From Betaproteobacteria bacterium (GTDB lineage: Bacteria; Pseudomonadota; Gammaproteobacteria; Burkholderiales; SG8-39): a DNA stretch of 7,131 bases. The stretch lies in contig JAABRB010000184.1 of NCBI GenBank assembly GCA_011391185.1, positions 1 through 7,131 on the forward strand, in the 5' to 3' direction. Position 1 is the stretch's first letter. Every line of letters starts with the position of its first letter. The notes beneath the pieces were generated by a model, which was given only the letters and a program-made list of their open reading frames with translations, was not told where the DNA came from and searched no databases. Positions 1-5,419 of the stretch are shown here, in pieces. A program made the position numbers and the translations under genes.

Positions 1-368
1 TGGGAATCAATTCCGCGGCGTCGAAGCTCGCCCTGTTCGTGATCTCGGGAGTCTTCGCCGGGATGGTCGGCGCGATCATGGCCCCGCGCTTCACCTACAT
101 CGAGCCCAGCATCGTCTTCACCCCGGAGCTCTCGTTCCAGGTCGTGATCATGGCGCTGCTCGGGGGCGTCCATCGCCTGTGGGGGCCCCTGGTCGGCGTG
201 ATTCCCTTCACCATCCTCTGGGAGTTGATGGCCGCGCGGTTTCCGAACCAGACCGTCCTGCTGCTCGGCATCGCGTTCCTGCTCATCGTCTACCTGATTC
301 CCCATGGCGTGGTCGGCCAGATCGAGGCCGCCATCAAGCTCGCCGGCCGGAGCGTGCGGCATGGCTGA
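1..368 (+). CDS. livM: LivM-type ABC importer permease, C-terminal part (5' truncated)
   Basis: This is the end of an inner-membrane permease of the branched-chain amino acid (HAAT/Liv) ABC importer family. The first complete codon is at base 3 and 121 residues are present; full LivM proteins are usually around 300 or more, so over half lies outside the window. The fragment begins with the family-typical stretch GINSAASKLALFVISGVFAG, followed by a Gly/Ala-rich membrane segment, then a segment with LLGGVHRLWGPLVG, which matches the conserved LGG-x(3)-GP region of LivM, and a last hydrophobic helix (VLLLGIAFLLIVYLIP) ending in the characteristic PHGVVG motif (often PQGLLG). The stop codon lies inside livG, giving an 8-base overlap and probable translational coupling. 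The substrate cannot be read from this part: family members carry branched-chain amino acids, urea, amides or aromatic compounds. The downstream aldehyde dehydrogenases make an organic catabolic substrate plausible, but this is inference. Confidence 0.93.
   Translation, partial: GINSAASKLALFVISGVFAGMVGAIMAPRFTYIEPSIVFTPELSFQVVIMALLGGVHRLWGPLVGVIPFTILWELMAARFPNQTVLLLGIAFLLIVYLIPHGVVGQIEAAIKLAGRSVRHG
349..352 (+). promoter_or_regulatory. Ribosome binding site deciding the livG start
   Basis: GGAG lies 8 bases before the ATG at 361. The frame stays open upstream to another ATG at 304, but the added 19 residues are low-complexity (Ala/Ser/Pro/Arg) and overlap livM deeply. The Shine-Dalgarno site and the family-like N-terminus both favour 361. 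Confidence 0.6.
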
Positions 369-1095
369 GAGAACGGTGCTGGACGTCCAGGACGTCAGCA
401 AGCGCTTTGGCGGGCTGCTGGCCGTCGACAACCTGAGCTTCTCGGTGCGGGAGAACGAGGTCATGGGCCTGATCGGCCCGAACGGCTCCGGCAAGACGAC
501 CGTGCTGAACCTGATCTCGGGCCTGCTGAAGCCGACCGACGGCGACATCTTCCTCGGCGACCGGATGATCTCGGATCGACCCGCGCGGTATATCGCGCGG
601 GCGGGAGTCGCCCGCACGTTTCAGCTGGTTCGCACGCTCTCCTCGCTGACGGTGATCGAGAATGTGATGGCGGGCGCGGTCTTCGGGCACAAGCGCCTGT
701 GGGGCCGCGCGGTCAGGAAATTCGCGCTTCGGCAGCTGGAGCGCGTGGGCATGGGGCACGCCGTCAACGCGCCGACCGCGTCGCTGACCTACATCGACGA
801 GAAGCGGGTCGAGCTCGCGCGCGCGCTCGCATCCGATCCGCGCATCCTGCTCCTGGACGAGTGGCTCGCCGGATTGAACCCCACGGAACTGCAAATCGGG
901 ATCGACCTCATCCGCAGCTTGCGCGAGGAAGGCCGCACCGTGATTCTCGTCGAACATGTCATGGACGCGATCCGAAGCCTGTGCGATCGCTGCGTCGTCA
1001 TGAACAGCGGCGCGAAAATCGCCGAAGGAACCCCCGAGGAAACGCTTGCCGACAAGGAGGTGATCCGCGCCTACCTGGGAGACGAGCATGCTTGA
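361..1095 (+). CDS. livG: Branched-chain amino acid family ABC transporter ATP-binding protein LivG
   Basis: This cytoplasmic ATPase powers the Liv-type importer together with LivF. It has 244 residues, close to the usual 240-260. Walker A is GPNGSGKTT at residues 39-47, the Q-loop glutamine is Q88 (TFQLVR), Walker B is RILLLDE at 161-167, the D-loop region AGLNPTE follows at 170-176, and the H-loop histidine is H199 (VEHVM). The C-terminus KEVIRAYLG is typical of LivG. Two motifs are off consensus: the ABC signature reads LTYIDEKRVELARAL (142-156) instead of an LSxGQ/LSYGEQ form, and the residue after Walker B is Trp168 rather than Pro. I recall LivG-like proteins with altered signatures and non-proline residues here, so this looks like a subfamily trait rather than decay. 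The start at 361 overlaps livM by 8 bases. Function as an ABC ATPase is firm; the transported substrate is not known. Confidence 0.95.
   Translation: MAERTVLDVQDVSKRFGGLLAVDNLSFSVRENEVMGLIGPNGSGKTTVLNLISGLLKPTDGDIFLGDRMISDRPARYIARAGVARTFQLVRTLSSLTVIENVMAGAVFGHKRLWGRAVRKFALRQLERVGMGHAVNAPTASLTYIDEKRVELARALASDPRILLLDEWLAGLNPTELQIGIDLIRSLREEGRTVILVEHVMDAIRSLCDRCVVMNSGAKIAEGTPEETLADKEVIRAYLGDEHA
1077..1081 (+). promoter_or_regulatory. Ribosome binding site of livF
   Basis: GGGAG inside the livG 3' end lies 6 bases before the livF ATG at 1088. The start overlaps the livG stop (ATGCTTGA), as expected for translational coupling, and fixes the livF start. Confidence 0.6.
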
Positions 1096-2188
1096 GTGTC
1101 GCGGCCTGTCGGTTTTCTACGGGCAACATCGGGCGCTCGACGACGTTGCGATCCGGACCGCACCGGGCGAGATCGTCGTGATCCTCGGCGCCAACGGCGC
1201 CGGCAAGAGTACGCTCCTCCTGACGATCGCGGGGCTCGTTTCCGCTTCCGACTCCGGACAGATCGTGCTCGACGGCAAGTCGGTCAAGCACCTCGCGCCA
1301 CATCTGATCGTCGAGGCAGGGTTGGCGCTCGTGCCCGAGGGACGCCGAATTTTCGGCGATCTGACGGTGCTCGAGAATCTCGTCCTGGGCGCCTACGCGG
1401 GCCGCGCCAGACAGTCCGAAAAGCACAACCTGGAGAGAGTGCTCACCCTGTTCCCGCGCCTCGCCGAGCGCCGGAGGCAGGTCGCGCGCACCATGAGCGG
1501 CGGGGAGCAGCAGATGGTCGCGATCGGCCGCGCGATGATGTCGGCGCCTTCCATCCTGATGCTGGACGAACCCTCGCTTGGGCTGTCGCCGATTCTGTGC
1601 ACCGAGCTCTTCCGGGCACTCGCCGAAGTTCGCAAGACGGGCGCGGGCATTCTGCTCGTCGAGCAGAACGCGCGTCAGGGCCTTGCCATCGCGGACCGCG
1701 GTTACCTGCTCGAGAATGGACGCATCGTGGGCGAGGGTACTGCGGCGAGCCTCGCCCAGGATCCGGCGGTACAGAAAGCCTATCTCGGCGGCGCGGCGGC
1801 GGATGTCGGCGCAAGGCCGGCGCGCGTGCCGGCGCCGGCGCACGCGCACGCGCTTCCGGAATCCGCCGGCCGTGCTTCGGTCGCACCATCCGCGCGTCCG
1901 GGCGTGACTCCGACGCGGGAGATCGAATCGCTAATGCCCGGATCGATCAATCCCGGATCGATCAATGATCTGGTCGAGCGCGCTGCGGCCATCCAGTCGG
2001 AGCACGTCAGAGCGATGCGGTCGGTAATGCCGGTGGCCCGCCCCGCGGTTGCGGTGACGGGCGCGCGTAGCGATTCTCTTCAAGCGGCGATTGCCAGAAT
2101 CGAGGCGGCAGCGGCCAACGCGCGCAAGCGTGGGTCGGATCCGCATTCCAGCGACAGTGGCGAGCGCAACCTCGTGAAAGGAGACTGA
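1088..2188 (+). CDS. livF: ABC transporter ATP-binding protein LivF with unusual C-terminal extension
   Basis: This is the second cytoplasmic ATPase of the importer. Residues 1-235 form a complete LivF: Walker A GANGAGKST (34-42), the LivF-typical VPEGRRIF segment (82-89), signature MSGGEQQ (136-142), Walker B ILMLDEP (156-162), LGLSP (164-168), and VEQNA (191-195), where the H-loop residue is Gln, as is usual in LivF. The normal family end, VQKAYLGG, occurs at 228-235, where most LivF proteins stop. Here the frame continues to residue 366. The extra 131 residues consist of an Ala/Pro/His-rich linker (about 236-275), a PGSINPGSIN duplication (284-293), and two probable amphipathic helices (about 294-314 and 329-347) rich in Ala, Arg and Glu, ending in a polar tail. 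I recognise no domain in the extension. The downstream ALDH starts one base after the stop, so the long frame is the one coupled to the next gene. Confidence 0.93.
   Translation: MLECRGLSVFYGQHRALDDVAIRTAPGEIVVILGANGAGKSTLLLTIAGLVSASDSGQIVLDGKSVKHLAPHLIVEAGLALVPEGRRIFGDLTVLENLVLGAYAGRARQSEKHNLERVLTLFPRLAERRRQVARTMSGGEQQMVAIGRAMMSAPSILMLDEPSLGLSPILCTELFRALAEVRKTGAGILLVEQNARQGLAIADRGYLLENGRIVGEGTAASLAQDPAVQKAYLGGAAADVGARPARVPAPAHAHALPESAGRASVAPSARPGVTPTREIESLMPGSINPGSINDLVERAAAIQSEHVRAMRSVMPVARPAVAVTGARSDSLQAAIARIEAAAANARKRGSDPHSSDSGERNLVKGD
1937..1966 (+). repeat. Perfect 15-bp direct tandem duplication inside livF
   Basis: The unit CCCGGATCGATCAAT occurs twice head to tail (1937-1951 and 1952-1966). 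It is in frame and encodes PGSIN twice (residues 284-293 of LivF). It falls in the non-conserved C-terminal extension, so it probably arose by slippage in a flexible region. Each unit contains the palindrome GATCGATC. Confidence 0.95.
2177..2183 (+). promoter_or_regulatory. Strong ribosome binding site for the first aldehyde dehydrogenase
   Basis: AAAGGAG within the last codons of livF lies 6 bases before the ATG at 2190. The livF stop (2186-2188) sits between this site and the start, an arrangement that favours re-initiation or coupled translation. Confidence 0.7.
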
Positions 2189-2189
2189 C

Positions 2190-3650
2190 ATGGCGCGGGT
2201 GTTCGATGGGATGTTTATCGGAGGTCGACCGATCGCCACCGGGCGGACGTTTGCGGATCTGAACCCGTCCGACGGCTCGGTCTGGGCGGAGGTCCCCGAC
2301 GGCGGTCGTCAGGAGGCGCGGGCGGCGATCGATGCGGCACACGCCGCCTTCGGAAGCTGGTCGGCACTGCCGTTCAACAAGCGGGCCCACTACATGATCA
2401 AGGTGGCGGAGATCTTCGAGCGCCGCCAGATGGAGATCGTCGACGCACTCCAGGGCGAAGGCGGCGGCTGGTTCGGAAAGGGCATGTTCGAGACCGGCTA
2501 TGTGCCCGAGATCTTCTATGCGGCGGCCGCGTCGAGCTACGCGCCGATCGGCGAAATCATTCCGTCCGAGCACGGCAAGCTCTCGATGGCGATGCGCCAG
2601 CCGATGGGCGTGATCTCCGTCATCAGCCCGTGGAACGTGCCGGTTCTTCTCACCGGTCGCGGCATCGCGTTCGCGCTCGCTGCCGGCAACACAGTGGTCC
2701 TCAAGCCTTCGGAGGAAACGCCCTATTGCGGCGGATTGCTCTACGCCGAGGTGTTCAAGGAAGCAGGAGTGCCCGAGGGCGTCCTGAACGTGGTGACCTG
2801 CTCACGCGAGAATGTCCAGGCGGTCGGCGACGAGATGATCGAGAACCCGCACGTGAAGGGAATCTCGTTCACCGGGTCCACCGCCGTCGGTCGTCAGGTC
2901 GCTGCACGGGCCGGCGCCCACCTCAAGAAATGTTGCGTCGAGCTCGGCGGCAAGGATGCGCTGATCGTCTGCGAGGACGCCGACATGGAGCGAGCGACGG
3001 CGGCGGCGAATTTCGGCAGCTTCATGCATCAGGGCCAGATCTGCATGTCAGTCGAGAAGGTGCTGGTGCACGAGAAGATATTCGATGCATTCCTGCAGCG
3101 GTTCGTCGAACGAGCGGCCAAGCTGAAAGTCGGCGATCCCGGCAAGGACAAGTCCCACATCATTGGCCCGCTGATCAACGACCGGCAGGCGGCCAAGGTG
3201 AAGGAGCAGATCGACGACGCTGTCGCCAAGGGAGCGAAGATCGCTCTCGGCGGAAAAGTGAACGGGCGCTTCGTCGAGCCGACGATCCTCGTCGACGTCA
3301 CCCCGGACATGAAGGTGTATCAGGACGAGACGTTCGGACCGGTCGTTCCGGTCATTCCGTTCCGGACCGACGACGAGGCGATCGCGATCGCCAACGATAC
3401 GGAGTATGGCCTTTCGTCCGGGGTCATCACCCGGGACGAACAACGGGGGCTCGCGATCGCGCAGCGCCTCGAGACCGGCATGTGTCACATCAACTGCTCG
3501 TCGGTGAACGACGAGCCGCACGCACCATTCGGCGGTTCGAAGGCATCCGGCCAGGGGCGGCACGGCGGACGCTGGGCGACCGAAACCTTCACGGAGACCC
3601 GCTGGATCACGGTCGAGCGCGGCGGCCGACCCTTCCCGCCGATGTTCTGA
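2190..3650 (+). CDS. NAD(P)+-dependent aldehyde dehydrogenase, benzaldehyde/salicylaldehyde dehydrogenase-like
   Basis: This soluble ALDH-superfamily enzyme of 486 residues is expected to oxidise an aldehyde to the carboxylic acid with NAD(P)+. All key positions are present: oxyanion-hole Asn149 (ISPWNV), cofactor-binding Lys172 (LKPSEE, 171-176), the FTGS turn of the Rossmann fold (227-230), general base Glu251 (ELGGKD), catalytic Cys285 (QGQICMS) and Glu380 (ETFGPV). Subfamily clues point to the benzaldehyde/vanillin/salicylaldehyde group: GEIIPSE and KLSMAMRQPMGV before the PWN motif, GSFMHQGQICMS around the cysteine, and the C-terminal pattern NDEPHAPFGGSKASGQGR followed by ETFTETRWITV. 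The aromatic preference is an inference from these motifs; the exact substrate cannot be read. It begins one base after livF with a good ribosome binding site, so it should be co-expressed with the importer, which suggests the imported compound or its product passes through an aldehyde. Confidence 0.93.
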   Translation: MARVFDGMFIGGRPIATGRTFADLNPSDGSVWAEVPDGGRQEARAAIDAAHAAFGSWSALPFNKRAHYMIKVAEIFERRQMEIVDALQGEGGGWFGKGMFETGYVPEIFYAAAASSYAPIGEIIPSEHGKLSMAMRQPMGVISVISPWNVPVLLTGRGIAFALAAGNTVVLKPSEETPYCGGLLYAEVFKEAGVPEGVLNVVTCSRENVQAVGDEMIENPHVKGISFTGSTAVGRQVAARAGAHLKKCCVELGGKDALIVCEDADMERATAAANFGSFMHQGQICMSVEKVLVHEKIFDAFLQRFVERAAKLKVGDPGKDKSHIIGPLINDRQAAKVKEQIDDAVAKGAKIALGGKVNGRFVEPTILVDVTPDMKVYQDETFGPVVPVIPFRTDDEAIAIANDTEYGLSSGVITRDEQRGLAIAQRLETGMCHINCSSVNDEPHAPFGGSKASGQGRHGGRWATETFTETRWITVERGGRPFPPMF

Positions 3651-3676
3651 GTGGTGACCGGATCACAGACCTGAAC

Positions 3677-3682
3677 GAGGAA
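3677..3682 (+). promoter_or_regulatory. Ribosome binding site of the flotillin gene
   Basis: GAGGAA in the 37-base gap after the ALDH gene ends 5 bases before the ATG at 3688 and supports that start. The short gap shows no convincing terminator or promoter, so read-through from the upstream genes is likely. Confidence 0.55.
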
Positions 3683-3687
3683 GCAAG

Positions 3688-5379
3688 ATGACTAGCGCAT
3701 TCACCTGGACACTGATCGTCCTTGTCGTACTGATCATCGTCATCGTCGTACTTGCGAGGTTCTACGAGCGGGCGAACCGCGAGACGAGCCTGGTCAAGAC
3801 GGGCGTCGGCGGCCGCCAGGTCGTCATGGACGGCGGCACGATCGCGATCCCGTACTTTCACGAGATCTCCCGAGTGAACATGCAGACCCTGCGGCTCGAG
3901 GTGCGCCGCGCCGGGGAGGCGGCCCTGATCACCAAGGATCGCATGCGCGTGGATGTGGGCGTCGAGTTCTACGTCTCCGTCATCCCGAGCGAGGAGGGCA
4001 TCGCGCGGGCCGCCCAGACGCTCGGCAACCGGACCTTTCACCCGGACAAGCTGCGCGAGCTGATCGACGGCAAGCTGGTCGACGCGCTGCGCTCGGCGGC
4101 AGCGCGAGAGACGATGGACGACCTGCACGAGAATCGCGGGGCCTTCGTGGCCGGAGTCCGTGAGAGCCTGGGCGAGTCGCTCGCGCGCAACGGGCTCGAG
4201 CTCGAGTCGGTCTCGCTGACGGCCCTCGATCAGACGCCCTTCAGCGCGCTTGACGAGAACAACGCCTTCAACGCGGTCGGCATGCGCAAGCTCGCCGAGG
4301 TGATCGCGAAGTCGAAGAAGGAACGCGCGGAGATCGACGCCGACGCCGAAGTCTCGGTCCGCAAGGCCACGATGCACGCGACCAAGCAGAAGCTCCAGAT
4401 CGACCTGGAGGAGCGGGAGGCCGAGATCTCCCAGGTCCAGAAAATCGAAACCCTCAAGGCGGCCCAGATCGCCGAGGTGGTGAAGCGCAAGGCGGAGGGC
4501 GAGCTCGAGGCGGCGCGCGCACGGATTCACATGGAACAGGGGATTCGCGCCGCCGACATCGCGCGCGAGCGCGCCACGCGGGAAGCCGAGATCGCGAGCG
4601 AGAAAGATCTTCGCGAGGCCGACATCGCCCGGGAGCGCGACATCGAGCTCGCCAACCAGGAGCGCCAGATCACCGTCGCGAAGCATTCGCATGAGGAGAG
4701 CAAGGCGCGGGCCGCGGCCGATATCACCCGAGCCGAAGCCACCAAGGCGGCTGAATCGATCGCGACTGCCAAGCAGGTCGCCGAAGCCGAGCGGCGCAGG
4801 GAGATCGCGCTGCTTGCGGCGAAGCAGGATGGCGAAATCGCTGGAACGCGGCTGCGCATGCAGGCCGCGGCGGAGAAGGATGCCGCGGTGGACCGCGCCA
4901 AGGCGCGGCTCGAAGAGGCGCGGGCTGACGCGGAAATGACGGATCTGCGGGCCGCGGCGCGGAGGAACGAGCGACTTGCGGACGCCGAGGGCCAGCGCGC
5001 AATCATCGACGCCGAGAACACCATGGACGAGCACATCGTCGCGATGAAAGTCGCCTTGGCGAAGCTCGACGCGCTACCCAGGGTGGTGGCAGAGATGGTG
5101 AAACCTGCCGAGAAGATCGAATCCATCAAGATTCATCACATTTCTGGGTTGGGTACCGGACAGTCCACGGGCCACGCGGGAAGCAAGCCTGTCGTCAATC
5201 AGGCGCTCGACTCGATCATGGACATGGCCGTTCAGCTGCCGCTGCTCAGGAAGCTTGGCGAAGAGCTTGGCATGAGTCTCGAAGGCGGGATCACGAATCT
5301 TGCGGGCGATGCGCGGGTTTCCGGTAAGGATGCGTCGGACAGCTCGAAGACGAATCCGAAGGATTCGAAGCAGAGCTGA
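3688..5379 (+). CDS. yqiK: Flotillin-like SPFH membrane protein, YqiK type
   Basis: This 563-residue protein matches Escherichia coli YqiK (about 550 residues, from memory) in layout and sequence. A single N-terminal membrane helix (about residues 6-24, all Leu/Ile/Val) is followed by Tyr/Arg-rich flanking residues and an SPFH/PHB domain (about 28-200) with the motifs KTGVGGRQVVMDGG, IPYFHEI, LITKDRMRVDV and NGLELESVSLTALDQT. Residues about 200-455 are a long Ala/Glu/Arg-rich coiled coil, partly in 11-residue repeats. The tail after about 475 (IKIHHISGLGTG) is Gly/Ser-rich with a short helical segment. Flotillins form large membrane-anchored oligomers linked to membrane microdomains and fluidity; that is family knowledge. 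Many bacterial flotillin genes are paired with an NfeD-type gene (yqiJ next to yqiK), but none is seen here: the neighbours are two aldehyde dehydrogenases. A role in organising the importer or in tolerating membrane-active substrates is speculation. Confidence 0.93.
   Translation: MTSAFTWTLIVLVVLIIVIVVLARFYERANRETSLVKTGVGGRQVVMDGGTIAIPYFHEISRVNMQTLRLEVRRAGEAALITKDRMRVDVGVEFYVSVIPSEEGIARAAQTLGNRTFHPDKLRELIDGKLVDALRSAAARETMDDLHENRGAFVAGVRESLGESLARNGLELESVSLTALDQTPFSALDENNAFNAVGMRKLAEVIAKSKKERAEIDADAEVSVRKATMHATKQKLQIDLEEREAEISQVQKIETLKAAQIAEVVKRKAEGELEAARARIHMEQGIRAADIARERATREAEIASEKDLREADIARERDIELANQERQITVAKHSHEESKARAAADITRAEATKAAESIATAKQVAEAERRREIALLAAKQDGEIAGTRLRMQAAAEKDAAVDRAKARLEEARADAEMTDLRAAARRNERLADAEGQRAIIDAENTMDEHIVAMKVALAKLDALPRVVAEMVKPAEKIESIKIHHISGLGTGQSTGHAGSKPVVNQALDSIMDMAVQLPLLRKLGEELGMSLEGGITNLAGDARVSGKDASDSSKTNPKDSKQS
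4546..4644 (+). repeat. Hendecad (11-residue) repeat segment in the flotillin coiled coil
   Basis: Residues 287-319 read as three 11-residue units: RAADIARERAT, REAEIASEKDL, READIARERDI. A weaker fourth follows (ELANQERQITV, 320-330). The corresponding DNA is a degenerate 33-bp repeat. Eleven-residue periodicity gives a nearly straight coiled coil, a known feature of SPFH-family rods. Confidence 0.7.
5340..5378 (+). other. Interrupted hairpin across the end of the flotillin gene
   Basis: CAGCTC (5340-5345) pairs with GAGCTG (5373-5378) and CGAATCC (5351-5357) pairs with GGATTCG (5361-5367), with a GAA loop and a symmetrical 5+5 internal loop. The stem covers the stop codon region. No T-run follows, so it is not an intrinsic terminator; it could affect mRNA stability or the relative level of the last gene. 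Confidence 0.45.
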
Positions 5380-5404
5380 ACCGTAGCATCGCCGAATCGC
5401 CGTT

Positions 5405-5413
5405 GGAAGGAGG
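5405..5413 (+). promoter_or_regulatory. Near-perfect ribosome binding site for the second aldehyde dehydrogenase
   Basis: GGAAGGAGG contains a full AAGGAGG match to the anti-Shine-Dalgarno sequence and ends 6 bases before the ATG at 5420. It is the strongest ribosome binding site in the window and fixes the start. The 40-base gap contains no clear promoter or terminator. Confidence 0.75.
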
Positions 5414-5419
5414 CGCGCC

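Noticed and set aside
304..360. Earlier ATG start for livG
   Set aside because: It adds 19 low-complexity residues inside livM. The start at 361 has a ribosome binding site and the usual livM-livG overlap.
784..879. livG as a decaying pseudogene because of its odd signature motif
   Set aside because: Walker A, Q-loop, Walker B glutamate and H-loop are intact, the frame is full length, and both the LARAL end of the signature region and AGLNPTE are kept.
334..1849. Minus-strand open frames at 334-1089 and 998-1849 opposite livG and livF
   Set aside because: Their composition mirrors the codons of the ATPase genes and no domain can be seen.
1793..2188. The livF extension as a frameshifted remnant of a separate gene
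   Set aside because: The reading frame is uninterrupted, no other start with a good ribosome binding site was seen, and the stop fits the next gene. I cannot exclude a single-base error without reads.
3607..5034. Long open frame of 475 codons on the minus strand opposite the flotillin gene
   Set aside because: Its translation is Arg/Leu/Asp-rich with no recognisable motif, and the plus-strand flotillin is unmistakable. Such frames arise from GC-rich codon bias.
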